A DNA stretch of 64,000 nt from Micromonospora luteifusca (GCF_016907275.1 NZ_JAFBBP010000001.1:4764001-4828000), one strand, 5' to 3'; counted from the first letter of the stretch, positions 34,746 to 44,131 are shown. Notes: generated by a model from the sequence alone, not told the origin. Translations and numbers: made by a program.

Positions 34746-34840
34746 TCCATGCCGCGCTGGACACGCTCGCACGACACCTGACGCCGCAGGCGCTCGCCCG
34801 CATGCGGACCACGCCTGGCTCACCACCTGCCGCCGACTAG
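34741..34840 (+). pseudogene. 3' fragment of an unidentified gene
   Basis: About 32 codons reading DVHAALDTLARHLTPQALAR and ending PPAAD-stop have GC-rich third positions and look like a genuine C-terminal helix. No start codon or upstream coding sequence belongs to it: it abuts the broken GNAT remnant on the opposite strand at about 34741. The parent family is not recognised. Confidence 0.45.
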
Positions 34841-34902
34841 TCCGGGGTGTCACCGTCGACGGTGGTCGTGTCTCCCGTCGTGGGCAGGGCAAGATGGCAG
34901 GC

Positions 34903-35484
34903 ATGACGCTTGTGCTGCCCATCGACCCGGAGGCCAACCGGCTGCTGGAGCGCAGCCCGTTGGCCCTGCTCCTCGGCATGGTTCTCGACCAGCAGGTGCC
35001 GATGGAGAAGGCGTTCTCCTCGCCGTACGTGCTGGTGCAGCGGCTCGGCCATGAGCTGGACGCGGCGGAGCTGGCCGGGTACGACCCGGACGCGCTGATC
35101 GCCCTCTTCGCCCAGCCGCCCGCGCTGCACCGGTTTCCGAAGGCGATGGCGGCCCGGGTGCAGGAGGTCTGCCAGGTCCTGGTGGATCGCTACGACGGCG
35201 ATGCGGCGTTGCTCTGGTCCGACGTCGCCGACGGGCCGGATCTGCTGCGGCGGGTCTCCGCGCTGCCGGGCTTCGGCAAGCAGAAGGCGCAGATCTTCGT
35301 GGCCCTGCTCGGCAAGCGGTTCGGGGTGACCCCGCAGGACTGGCGGGAGGCGGCCGGCGGATACGGCGACCCGGGCGCGTACCGGTCGGTGGCCGACGTC
35401 ACCGACGCCGACTCGTTGCGCCAGGTGCGGGAGTTCAAGCAGCAGATGAAGGCGGCGGCCAAGGCGAAGACCGCCGACGGCTGA
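34903..35484 (+). CDS. HhH-GPD base-excision DNA repair protein
   Basis: The 193-aa protein has the helix-hairpin-helix/GPD glycosylase layout: SPLALLLGMVLDQQVPMEKA, then the hairpin region LRRVSALPGFGKQKAQIFVA. The catalytic Asp region of true glycosylases is not obvious, and members of this actinobacterial subgroup are annotated only as HhH-GPD-type repair proteins. No iron-sulfur cysteine cluster is present. The start is uncertain between ATG 34894 and ATG 34903; I use the latter. It converges on the antitoxin gene with 9 nt between stop codons. Confidence 0.8.
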   Translation: MTLVLPIDPEANRLLERSPLALLLGMVLDQQVPMEKAFSSPYVLVQRLGHELDAAELAGYDPDALIALFAQPPALHRFPKAMAARVQEVCQVLVDRYDGDAALLWSDVADGPDLLRRVSALPGFGKQKAQIFVALLGKRFGVTPQDWREAAGGYGDPGAYRSVADVTDADSLRQVREFKQQMKAAAKAKTADG

Positions 35485-35493
35485 CCCGCTCGT

Positions 35494-35805
35494 TCAGGCG
35501 GCGGTGGGGTGCGCGAGCGAGGCCAGTGCGCGTCGGACGTCGGCGAGTGACACGGTCGCCGAGTCGTCCAGGTCGGCCAGGCCGGCCTCGATCCACTGGC
35601 GCATCAGCGTGGTGACCCCGATGCCCCGGGCGTCGGCGGCGGCCCGCACCCGCTCGTAGGTCTCCAGCGGCAGCCGGACTGATCGGCTCACCATCGGCAC
35701 GTCGGTGTCGGGGGTGGGGAGATCCACCGCCGGGCTCTCATCGATCAGCTCGGCGATCCGGTCGTCGCCGCTGTGGAACTGCTTGGTCGCGTCGTTACGG
35801 TGCAT
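35494..35805 (-). CDS. ribbon-helix-helix antitoxin (BrnA/CopG-like)
   Basis: The 103-aa protein has a central ribbon-helix-helix (SRSVRLPLETYERVRAAADA, then GIGVTTLMRQWIEAGL) suited to DNA binding as a dimer, with an acidic flexible N-terminus (DESPAVDLPTPDTDV) that could wrap the toxin. ATG 35805 was chosen over GTG 35811 because GGAGG lies 8 nt upstream of the ATG but only 2 nt from the GTG. That ribosome-binding site overlaps the toxin stop codon (TGAGGAGG), which couples antitoxin translation to the toxin gene 13 nt upstream. Confidence 0.8.
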   Translation of the reverse strand: MHRNDATKQFHSGDDRIAELIDESPAVDLPTPDTDVPMVSRSVRLPLETYERVRAAADARGIGVTTLMRQWIEAGLADLDDSATVSLADVRRALASLAHPTAA

Positions 35806-35818
35806 CGTCACGGCCTCC

Positions 35819-36106
35819 TCATCGGCGAGATCTCCGCATGGCCTCGTCGTAGCGCTTGGACTCGATGTCGCTCAACTCGCGGGCGGAGAGGATGTCCCAG
35901 TCGTTGTCGGTGCCATCGGCCTCGGCGAGCAGCACCGCCAACCGGCGGCCCCGACGGGCGGCGGCGTAGACCACCATCACGTCGTCGCCCAGATGGCGGA
36001 TGACCCGTCGGGCGCTGTGCAACGCCTCCCAGACTTCCCCGGGCGTGACGTCGTAGACCCTCAGGTTGGCCAACGCCTCGTCGGTGAAGCTGAACCTGCT
36101 GCCCAC
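35819..36106 (-). CDS. BrnT-like type II toxin
   Basis: The 95-aa basic protein has FTDEALANLRVYDVTPGEVW, then VMVVYAAARRGRRLAVLLAE, and ends ILSARELSDIESKRYDEAMR. The C-terminal SAR-x6-E-x-KRY pattern resembles BrnT, a RelE-fold ribonuclease, but the BrnT N-terminal motif is only weakly matched, so this is a fold-level inference. The gene order (toxin first, then an RHH antitoxin) is that of brnTA. GTG 36106 begins 7 nt after a -10 hexamer, suggesting a leaderless transcript. No ribosome-binding site is visible. Confidence 0.7.
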   Translation of the reverse strand: MGSRFSFTDEALANLRVYDVTPGEVWEALHSARRVIRHLGDDVMVVYAAARRGRRLAVLLAEADGTDNDWDILSARELSDIESKRYDEAMRRSRR

Positions 36107-36113
36107 GCCGCGG

Positions 36114-36119
36114 AGCGTA
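36114..36119 (-). promoter_or_regulatory. -10 hexamer of the toxin-antitoxin operon
   Basis: Leftward TACGCT (36119-36114) ends 7 nt before the toxin GTG start at 36106, consistent with a leaderless mRNA. The antitoxin operator should overlap it, but I see no obvious palindrome. Confidence 0.45.
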
Positions 36120-36210
36120 CCACGGGCGTAACACGCAGTGGGATGAGTCGAATTTCGCTGATCACGGCTTCGCGGTGACAGGATGAGGCGTAATCCCCTC
36201 GAGGAGGTCC

Positions 36211-36570
36211 ATGGTGAAGCGTCAGGCGTACCAGCCGATTCTGATCACCGACGCCTCGCGCAGCCAGGGTGATCAGCTCAACAGCCGTCAGCGCCGCTAT
36301 GTCCTGATGATGGGCATTCGGGTGGCCTGCATCATCGTCGGCGCGATCCTGGTCGGTGCGAACGCCCCACTGCTCTGGCTTTGGCTGCCGTTGTGCGCCC
36401 TCGGCATGGTGCTCATCCCCTGGCTGGCCGTGCTGCTGGCCAACGACCGGCCGCCGAAGGAAGAGCACCGACTGGCCAACCGGTTCCACCGCCGGCACAC
36501 GGACGACACCCCGCCGATGAGCCTCACCGCCGAGGAGCGCCCGCACAAGGTCATCGACGTCGAACCCTGA
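36211..36570 (+). CDS. DUF3099 small membrane protein
   Basis: The 119-aa protein has a short cytoplasmic N-terminus (YQPILITDASRSQGDQL), two membrane spans at about residues 33-52 and 54-76 (VACIIVGAILVGANAPLLW and LPLCALGMVLIPWLAVLLA), and a charged C-terminal tail. The ILITDA motif and the two helices define the actinobacterial DUF3099 family, whose function is unknown. GAGGAGG precedes the ATG. A strong hairpin contains the stop codon. It is divergent from the toxin-antitoxin pair. Confidence 0.85.
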   Translation: MVKRQAYQPILITDASRSQGDQLNSRQRRYVLMMGIRVACIIVGAILVGANAPLLWLWLPLCALGMVLIPWLAVLLANDRPPKEEHRLANRFHRRHTDDTPPMSLTAEERPHKVIDVEP

Positions 36571-36594
36571 CCCGCGAGCGGGCCAGGGTTCGAC
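36559..36594 (+). terminator. hairpin overlapping the DUF3099 stop codon
   Basis: GTCGAACCCTG (36559-36569) pairs with CAGGGTTCGAC (36584-36594), then after an A-C mismatch CCCGC pairs with GCGGG around a 2-nt loop. The TGA stop codon lies in the stem. No T-tract. Confidence 0.75.
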
Positions 36595-36667
36595 GGCCAC
36601 GCCTGTGGGCGTGCGCCGACGGTCACGCCTGGCCGTGCGTCGACCGCTACGCCTGTGGTCGTGCGCC
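36592..36667. repeat. three-unit 24-26 bp tandem repeat
   Basis: Units begin at 36592, 36618 and 36642, each of the form GACSG(C/T)(C/T)ACGCCTG...CGTGCG(C/T)C. The third unit runs into the last codons of the leftward psuK gene, so part of its C-terminal coding sequence looks to have seeded the repeat. Confidence 0.65.
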
Positions 36668-37546
36668 GACGGTGGAGACGGCCAGCGCCCCCAGGTCGGT
36701 GGCGCGGTTCAGTGCCGCGGTCGGGCTGGCACCGGCGAGCCAGGCGGTGAGCAGGCCGGCCGCGAAGGCGTCGCCCGCCCCGGTGACATCCATCACTGCC
36801 ACCCGCCGGGCCGGAGCCACGTAGACCGCCGCGCTGCGGTCGACCCAGACCGCGCCCGCCGCGCCGCGCTTGACCACGACCCGCCGGGCCGTCGCCGACA
36901 GCGCCCGCCCCTGCGCCGCCGGGTCCAGCCCACCAGCCAGCACCGTGGCCTCGTCCGCGTTGACCAGCAGCAGGTCGACCTCGCGTACCCACGTCAGGAA
37001 CGCCGCCGCGCCCGCCCGCCGCAGCGGCACCGCGGAGGCCGCGTCGACGCTGGTGGTGAGCCCGCGCTCGCGGGCGGCGGCCAACGCCCGCAGCCCCGCG
37101 TCGCGCGACCCGGCGTCCAGGAGGGTGTACGCGGACAGGTGCAGATGCCCAGCGTCGGGCGCCGCCGCGAGGGCCCGCTCGACGTGCGCGGCGCTCAGCA
37201 GCAGGTTCGCACCCCGCTGGCTGACCATGGTGCGCTCGTCGTCGGCGGCCAACACGATCACCGTGCCGGTCGGGTGGCCTTCGACTCGCTCGACTGCGCA
37301 GTCGACACCCGCCCGGTCGAGCTCGGCCACCCGGTCGCGCCCCGCGTCGTCGGCACCGACGGCGCCGACCAGCGTGACGTCCACCCGTTGCGCGGCGATC
37401 CAGGCCGCGGTGTTGGCGGCCTGGCCGCCGCCGCCGAGACTGATCTCGGCCGCGGTGTCCGAGCCGGCCGCGAGCGGCCCGGACAGCACGGCGACCACGT
37501 CCGTGATCACGTCGCCGACGACGACCACCCGGGCCGGTCGGGTCAT
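36647..37546 (-). CDS. psuK: PfkB-family kinase, probable pseudouridine kinase
   Basis: The 299-aa ribokinase-fold protein has [15 protein letters not shown], the Gly-rich [12 protein letters not shown] of the sugar site, and the PfkB signature [18 protein letters not shown] whose Asp is the catalytic base. It overlaps the upstream psuG gene by 4 nt (ATGA), so both are translated together. Together they would convert pseudouridine to uracil and ribose 5-phosphate. Function is inferred mainly from this pairing; a general carbohydrate kinase is the alternative. Confidence 0.85.
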   Translation of the reverse strand: MTRPARVVVVGDVITDVVAVLSGPLAAGSDTAAEISLGGGGQAANTAAWIAAQRVDVTLVGAVGADDAGRDRVAELDRAGVDCAVERVEGHPTGTVIVLAADDERTMVSQRGANLLLSAAHVERALAAAPDAGHLHLSAYTLLDAGSRDAGLRALAAARERGLTTSVDAASAVPLRRAGAAAFLTWVREVDLLLVNADEATVLAGGLDPAAQGRALSATARRVVVKRGAAGAVWVDRSAAVYVAPARRVAVMDVTGAGDAFAAGLLTAWLAGASPTAALNRATDLGALAVSTVGARPQA

Positions 37547-38478
37547 ACGGCGGCGGCGGTGTTGCGGGCCGCTGCGGCGACGGCGATCCGCGCGGCCAGG
37601 TCGGCGTTGCGCAGGATGATCCGGACGTTCACGGTCAGGCTCGCGCCCTCGGTGGCCGAGTGGAAGTGGGCGAGCAGGTACGGCGTCACGGCCTTCCCGG
37701 TAACCCCGTCGCGCTCCAGCAGGGCCAGGCCGTCGGCGAGCGTCCGGTCGTGCAACTCCGGGTCGAGTTGCTCGTCGACCGGCAGGGGATTGGCGACGAG
37801 TAGCCCGCCGGTGTGCACGGCGTGCTCGTCCCGGGCGGCGAGCACCGCGGCGACCTGCTCGGGCGAGTCCACCGACCAGTCCAGGTCGAAGCCGGCGTCG
37901 GTGAGGTAGAAGCCGGGGAACCGGCGGGTGCGGTAACCGACCACGGCCACCCCGAGGGTCTCCAGGCGCTCCAGCGTCGCGCCCACGTCGAGGATCGACT
38001 TGACCCCGGCGCAGACCACCGTGATCGGGGTCTGCGCCAGGGTGACCAGGTCCGCCGACTCGTCGAAGGTGTGCGCGGCCTCCCGGTGCACCCCGCCCAG
38101 GCCGCCGGTGGCGAACACCCCGATGCCGGCCGCGGCGGCCACCGCGCTGGTCGCGGCCACGGTGGTGGCGCCGTCCGCACCGGTCGCAGCCGCCACCGCG
38201 AGGTCGCGGACGGAGAGCTTGGTCACGCCGTCGACCGTGGCGAGCCGGGTCAGCTGCCCGTCGTTGAGGCCGACCACCAGCTCGCCGCCGATCATGCCGA
38301 TGGTCGCCGGAACCGCCCCGGCGTTTCGGACCGTCTGCTCGATTTCCCTGGCCACCCGCAGGTTCTGCGGTCGGGGCAGACCGTGCGAGACAATGGTGCT
38401 CTCCAGGGCGACGACGGGCCGGCCGTCGCGCAGGGCTTCGGCGACCTCGGTGCCGTAGCTGATGTGAAAGTCAGTCAC
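37543..38478 (-). CDS. psuG: pseudouridine-5'-phosphate glycosidase
   Basis: PsuG cleaves the C-C bond of pseudouridine 5'-phosphate reversibly to uracil and ribose 5-phosphate. The 311-aa protein has the family motif [18 protein letters not shown] near residue 25, [49 protein letters not shown] and a C-terminal [21 protein letters not shown] 38478 was chosen because conserved sequence starts there; the open frame upstream runs into the divergent DUF3039 gene. The ribosome-binding site is weak. Confidence 0.93.
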   Translation of the reverse strand: MTDFHISYGTEVAEALRDGRPVVALESTIVSHGLPRPQNLRVAREIEQTVRNAGAVPATIGMIGGELVVGLNDGQLTRLATVDGVTKLSVRDLAVAAATGADGATTVAATSAVAAAAGIGVFATGGLGGVHREAAHTFDESADLVTLAQTPITVVCAGVKSILDVGATLERLETLGVAVVGYRTRRFPGFYLTDAGFDLDWSVDSPEQVAAVLAARDEHAVHTGGLLVANPLPVDEQLDPELHDRTLADGLALLERDGVTGKAVTPYLLAHFHSATEGASLTVNVRIILRNADLAARIAVAAAARNTAAAV

Positions 38479-38566
38479 ACGGGCACCGTACGGGGTTGGC
38501 CCCCAGCCGGCCTCAAGTGGACCCGGCCGTGATGACCTGCCAAACTTGACGGTTGGAGGTGCAGAC

Positions 38567-38785
38567 GTGAGCACAGAGGTTCTCGAGCGTCCGGAGCTGA
38601 AGGACGCCGACACCGGTCCTGAGATGTTCCACTACGTCCGCAAGGAGAAGATCGCCGAGAGTGCCGTCATGGGCACCTTCGTCGTCGCACTTTGCGGCGA
38701 GACCTTCCCGGTCACCAAGGCAGCCAAGCCCGGTTCGCCGGTCTGCCCCAAGTGCAAGGAGATCTACGACTCGTACCGCGAGTGA
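38567..38785 (+). CDS. DUF3039 small protein
   Basis: The 72-aa protein has [19 protein letters not shown], then [13 protein letters not shown] and a terminal [11 protein letters not shown]. The three cysteines with the His in FHYV could bind a zinc ion. It matches DUF3039, a short actinobacterial family of unknown role. GTG 38567 has GGAGGT 6 nt upstream; the ATG at 38546 lies before that site. Confidence 0.85.
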   Translation: MSTEVLERPELKDADTGPEMFHYVRKEKIAESAVMGTFVVALCGETFPVTKAAKPGSPVCPKCKEIYDSYRE

Positions 38786-38813
38786 ACCTCGGCCGGTGTC
38801 CCGGCCGGCGACG

Positions 38814-38819
38814 TAGCCT
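38814..38819 (+). promoter_or_regulatory. -10 hexamer of a leaderless promoter
   Basis: TAGCCT ends 6 nt before the GTG at 38826, with no ribosome-binding site between. Confidence 0.5.
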
Positions 38820-38825
38820 GCGGCG

Positions 38826-39488
38826 GTGACCACCTCCACCGCCCTGCTGCTCGCCGACCTGACCGGGGTCGCGGTGTTCGCCGCATCCGGTGCCTCGGCG
38901 GCGGTGGCCAAGCGGCTGGACCTGTTCGGCGTCGCGTTCGTCGGGTTCGTGGCCGCCCTCGGCGGTGGGATCTTCCGGGACCTGGTCATCGACGAGGAGC
39001 CACCGCTGGCCTTTGCCGACTGGCGCTACGCGGCAACCGCCGCGATCACCGCGCTCGCCGTCTTCTGGCTGCACCCACAACTGGCCCGACTGCGCACCAC
39101 CGTCCTGGTGCTGGACGCGGCCGGCCTGGCCCTGTTCACGGTGACCGGCACGCTCAAGGCACTCGACGCCCGGGTCCCGGCCGTCGGCGCCTGCCTGATT
39201 GGCATGCTCACCGCGATCGGCGGCGGGCTCGGCCGAGACCTGCTCACCGCCGAGATCCCGGTCGTGCTGCGCCGGGAGATCTACGCACTGGCCGCACTGG
39301 CCGGCTCCGTCACGGTGGCACTGCTCTACGTCACCGGGCAGATCGCTCCCGCACCGCTCACCGCGGCCGCCGTCCTGGTCTTCGGGCTGCGCCTGATCGC
39401 ACTGCGTCGACGCTGGTCAGCCCCGGTGGCCATGCTGCGCCCGCCGCGTGCCGACGGAGCTGATCCACGCACCGACCGGGAGTGGTGA
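38826..39488 (+). CDS. TRIC-type cation channel (UPF0126)
   Basis: The 220-aa protein has about seven membrane helices and an internal repeat. Each half carries a glycine-rich kinked motif followed by Arg-Asp: ALGGGIFRDLVID in the first and AIGGGLGRDLLTAE in the second. This is the signature of bacterial TRIC trimeric channels, which pass K+ and related cations. The C-terminal tail is short and basic. GTG 38826 follows a -10 hexamer at leaderless spacing. Confidence 0.88.
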   Translation: MTTSTALLLADLTGVAVFAASGASAAVAKRLDLFGVAFVGFVAALGGGIFRDLVIDEEPPLAFADWRYAATAAITALAVFWLHPQLARLRTTVLVLDAAGLALFTVTGTLKALDARVPAVGACLIGMLTAIGGGLGRDLLTAEIPVVLRREIYALAALAGSVTVALLYVTGQIAPAPLTAAAVLVFGLRLIALRRRWSAPVAMLRPPRADGADPRTDREW

Positions 39489-39676
39489 AGCAGCCGGCCG
39501 GCCCTTCGGCTGGGTCGGGATTGTGACCAGCGTGGCGTCGCCTGGGCCGTGGGGCCCGCGCTGGTTATGCTGAGTCGGCCTTCGCGGCAGCTTCTGCGCG
39601 GAGGCGTTTTCATGGGCGGCGGCACTCGTGGCCCTCGCCCGGGGTCCGCCATCGTGCGGTCGGAGAGGAGCTTCGC

Positions 39677-41410
39677 GTGGCAGCCCGGACGCCGGTGCTC
39701 GAGACGTTCCCGGCGCTACGCGCCTGGCAGCGCAAGGCCCTCGTGGAGTACCTGCGTCGGCGTACCGACGACTTCACCGCGGTCGCCACGCCGGGCGCCG
39801 GCAAGACCACCTTCGCCCTGCGGATCGCGGCCGAGCTGCTCGGTGACGGCACCATCGAAGCGGTCACCGTGGTCGCACCGACCGAGCACCTGAAGAACCA
39901 GTGGTCCGAAGCCGCGGCCCGGGTGGGCATCCAACTCGACGCCGCCTTCCGCAACGCGGATCTGCACTCCGCCGCCGACTTCCACGGCGCGGTCGTCACC
40001 TATGCCCAGGTGGGGATGGCCCCGCAGGTGCACCGGCGGCGCACCATGACCCGGCGCACCCTGGTCATCCTCGACGAGATCCACCACGCCGGCGACTCCC
40101 GGTCCTGGGGCGACGGAGTGAAGAACGCCTTCGAGCCCGCCGTACGCCGGCTGATGCTCACCGGGACACCGTTCCGCTCCGACGACAACCCCATCCCGTT
40201 CGTCAGCTACGAGCGGGGCGGCGACGGGCTGCTGCGCTCCCGCGCCGACTCGGTGTACGGCTACTCCGACGCGCTGCGCGACGGCGTGGTCCGGCCGGTG
40301 CTCTTCCTGGCGTACTCCGGGGAGACCCGCTGGCGGACCAACGCGGGCGAGGAGTTGGCCGCCCGCCTCGGTGAGCCGATGACGCAGGATCTGGTGGCGC
40401 AGGCGTGGCGCACCGCCCTGGACCCCGCCGGGGACTGGATGCCACAGGTGCTGCGAGCCGCCGACGCCCGACTCACCGTGCTGCGCAATGCGGGGATGGC
40501 CGACGCCGGTGGTCTGATCATCGCCACCGACCAACAGACCGCCCGCTCGTACGCCAAACTCATCGAGCAGGTGACCGGCGAGAAGGCCGCCGTGGTGCTC
40601 TCCGACGACCTGGGCGCTTCCGCACGGATCGCGACCTTCGCGGCGTCCGACCAGCGCTGGATGGTCGCGGTGCGGATGGTGTCCGAGGGGGTCGACATCC
40701 CGCGACTCGCGGTCGGGGTCTACGCCACCAGCGCCAGCACACCGCTCTACTTCGCCCAGGCGATCGGCCGGTTCGTGCGAGCCCGCCGGCCCGGGGAGAC
40801 CGCGTCGGTCTTCCTGCCCAGCGTGCCGCACCTGCTCGGGTTGGCCAGCGAAATGGAGACCGAGCGGGACCACGTGCTCGGCAAACCCAAAGAGTCTGAC
40901 GGTTTCGACGACGACCTGCTGGAACGGGCACAACGCGACGACCAGGCCAGCGGGGAGTTGGAGAAGCGGTTCGCCGCGCTCTCGGCCACCGCCGAACTGG
41001 ACCAGGTGATCTTCGACGGGGCGTCGTTCGGCACCGCGGCTCAGGCCGGCACCCCCGAGGAAGAGGAATACCTCGGCCTGCCCGGCCTGCTCACCGCCGA
41101 CCAGGTCTCCCTGTTGCTGACCAAACGGCAGGCAGCCCAACTCGCCGCCCAGCGCCGCCGAACCGCCGACGGGGCCGCTCAACCGGCCGCTGCGCCCACC
41201 GCGGCGCCCCCGGCACCCATGAGCGCCGCCCAGCGTCGCGTGGCGCTCCGACGCCAACTGAACGCTCTGGTGGCCGCCCGACACCACCGCACCGGCCAAC
41301 CACACGGCAAGATCCATGCCGAGTTGCGCCGACTCTGCGGTGGCCCTCCGAGCGCCCAGGCCACCATCGAGCAGCTCGAGGAACGCATCGCCACCGTGCA
41401 GACCCTCTGA
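39677..41410 (+). CDS. SF2 DEAD/DEAH-box helicase
   Basis: The 577-aa protein has superfamily 2 helicase motifs: RAWQRKALVEYL (Q-like), Walker A VATPGAGKTTFAL, VVAPTEHLKNQW (Ia), DEIHHAGD (Walker B, DEIH), MLTGTPFRSD (III), and the C-terminal half with VRMVSEGVDIPRLAV and AIGRFVRARRPGE (V and VI). The C-terminal 120 residues are helical, Ala/Gln/Arg-rich, with RRQLNALVAARHHRTGQPHG, perhaps a nucleic-acid contact. GTG 39677 has GAGAGGAG upstream. It resembles restriction-type or XPB/UvrB-like helicases; no nuclease partner lies nearby. Confidence 0.88.
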   Translation: MAARTPVLETFPALRAWQRKALVEYLRRRTDDFTAVATPGAGKTTFALRIAAELLGDGTIEAVTVVAPTEHLKNQWSEAAARVGIQLDAAFRNADLHSAADFHGAVVTYAQVGMAPQVHRRRTMTRRTLVILDEIHHAGDSRSWGDGVKNAFEPAVRRLMLTGTPFRSDDNPIPFVSYERGGDGLLRSRADSVYGYSDALRDGVVRPVLFLAYSGETRWRTNAGEELAARLGEPMTQDLVAQAWRTALDPAGDWMPQVLRAADARLTVLRNAGMADAGGLIIATDQQTARSYAKLIEQVTGEKAAVVLSDDLGASARIATFAASDQRWMVAVRMVSEGVDIPRLAVGVYATSASTPLYFAQAIGRFVRARRPGETASVFLPSVPHLLGLASEMETERDHVLGKPKESDGFDDDLLERAQRDDQASGELEKRFAALSATAELDQVIFDGASFGTAAQAGTPEEEEYLGLPGLLTADQVSLLLTKRQAAQLAAQRRRTADGAAQPAAAPTAAPPAPMSAAQRRVALRRQLNALVAARHHRTGQPHGKIHAELRRLCGGPPSAQATIEQLEERIATVQTL

Positions 41411-41632
41411 CCCACCCGCCCCACCGGCACCGCCCTCGCGCCTGCCAGCGTTCTGCGTCTGGGCTGCGCCTACTTTGCGCGTTTCCGTTTCCGTCTCCGG
41501 CTTCCGTTTCCGTCCGCGCTGCGTCAGCTCTGCGCGCCTGCGCTGCGACTGGACCGCAGCGGGCCGGTTTACGGGTCGCGGCGGGTCCGGGGCCGGTGAC
41601 CTGCGGATGCCCGTCCCGGTGGCACTCAGCCG

Positions 41633-41713
41633 GCCAAGATCGTGCCCGATCCAGGATCGAGTGGTGTCGGCGCCGGTGAGGCCACTACTTCATGGATCGA
41701 GCACGATCTTGGC
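41633..41713. repeat. long intergenic palindrome C (convergent gap)
   Basis: The arms 41633-41653 and 41693-41713 are complementary at 20 of 21 positions (GCCAAGATCGTGC and CGATCCA blocks). The interior has a further imperfect GTGG/CCAC pairing. It lies between the convergent helicase and DUF7455-like genes, as palindromes A and B lie between other convergent pairs. Confidence 0.8.
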
Positions 41714-41774
41714 GCGGGGCGCGGGGCGCGGGGCGCGGGGCGCGGGGCGCGGGGCGCGGGGCGCGGGGCGCGGG
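41713..41774. repeat. 7-bp tandem repeat CGCGGGG
   Basis: Eight perfect CGCGGGG units run from 41713 to 41768 with a partial ninth. Degenerate copies (CGTGCGGGG, CGCGAGGTG) continue to about 42005. The plus strand offers a series of GGGG tracts separated by 3 nt, a strong G-quadruplex pattern. Confidence 0.9.
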
Positions 41775-42006
41775 ACGCGGACATGCGAGGCGCGAGGTGC
41801 GGGGCGTGGGCGTGCGGGGCGCGAGGGTGGACCTGCGAGGCACGGGCGGGGCGTGCGGGCGCGGGCGTGCGGGGCGGCGGGCGCGGGCGTGCGGGGGCGA
41901 GGTTGCGGCGGGCGCGGACACGCGGGGCGCGAGGTGCGGCGCGCGGACGTGCGAGGCGCGAGGTGTGGCGCGCGGGCGTGCGGGGCGCGAGGTGCGGGGC
42001 GCGGGT

Positions 42007-42052
42007 AGGAAAAAGCCGACCGGAGGCACCCACGGGGTGCCTCCGGTCGGCT
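42007..42052 (-). terminator. intrinsic terminator with U-tract
   Basis: A perfect 18-bp stem (42014-42031 with 42035-42052) has a 3-nt loop. Read leftwards it is followed by TTTTTCC, the only classical stem plus T-tract in the window. It lies 16 nt past the stop of the small zinc protein gene. Confidence 0.92.
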
Positions 42053-42068
42053 ATGTCGGTTTGCGGAT

Positions 42069-42302
42069 CTAGTTCGCCATCAGATCGGCGCCACGCCAGC
42101 TGAAATCGGGCTCCGTTGCGAACCGCTCGGTGATCTTCACGAGATCCTCCGCGTACTTGTTCGCGTGGTGCCCGCAGAACACCAGCTCACTCCCACCCAC
42201 CAGGGTGATCCGGAGCTTGCCGGCAGCATTGCAGCGGTCGCACCGTTCATCGGCGGCTGGGGGCGCCACCGTCTCGGGCGGCGGCGTGAGGGTCGAGTTC
42301 AT
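42069..42302 (-). CDS. small zinc-ribbon-like protein (DUF7455-type)
   Basis: The 77-aa protein has CDRCNAAGKLRITLVGGSEL followed by VFCGHHANKY, so CxxC and CxHH pairs form a probable zinc site. It resembles the small actinobacterial family now called DUF7455, often found next to the principal sigma factor gene; I recall this name from memory. ATG 42302 has GAGGAGG 6 nt upstream. It is followed by the best intrinsic terminator in the window, suggesting a short, abundant monocistronic mRNA. Confidence 0.82.
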   Translation of the reverse strand: MNSTLTPPPETVAPPAADERCDRCNAAGKLRITLVGGSELVFCGHHANKYAEDLVKITERFATEPDFSWRGADLMAN

Positions 42303-42485
42303 CGCCTTCCTCCTCTGGTCGTCACCGATGAACAATCTCTTCGGTCGTTGCTCACCTATCGTGCAACACCCTTGCTAGGCAGTGCCTTCCCTGTGTGCCC
42401 GCGGGGGACCGAGGTCACACCTGGCAGGGACAGTGTGCCGTGCACCCAGGGTGCCACGTCAACGATCACATTCGTGCATCCAGAC

Positions 42486-42517
42486 GATCACCATCTGGTG
42501 TTGCACACCAGGTGATC
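42486..42517. terminator. hairpin downstream of sigA
   Basis: GATCACC pairs with GGTGATC and, after a 3-nt bulge, TGGTGT pairs with ACACCA around a 3-nt loop. It lies 30 nt past the sigA stop codon. The A-rich flank is on the wrong side for a leftward U-tract, so termination is plausible but not certain. Confidence 0.5.
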
Positions 42518-42547
42518 AAAACGACACGTTCAGTTGACGAAACCCGC

Positions 42548-44131
<1,584 letters not shown>

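Larger units (their letters stand above)
41411..42006. other. 596-nt non-coding stretch rich in repeats
   Basis: No gene is supported here. The stretch holds a hexamer-like (C)CGTTTC run at about 41477-41515, palindrome C (41633-41713), and a GC heptamer array from 41713 decaying to about 42005. Long open frames exist on both strands, but all encode Ala/Gly/Arg low-complexity sequence. Confidence 0.75.

Noticed and set aside
39677..41410. Helicase as part of a defence system
   Set aside because: No nuclease, methylase or other defence partner is adjacent. The BrnT-like pair is 3.6 kb away and separated by psuGK and others.
41713..42005. CRISPR-like repeat array
   Set aside because: Units are 7 bp and contiguous with no spacers, and no cas genes are present.
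41316..42103. Several overlapping frames in the GC-repeat region
   Set aside because: They translate the heptamer repeat into Ala/Gly/Arg tracts. There is no start with a ribosome-binding site.
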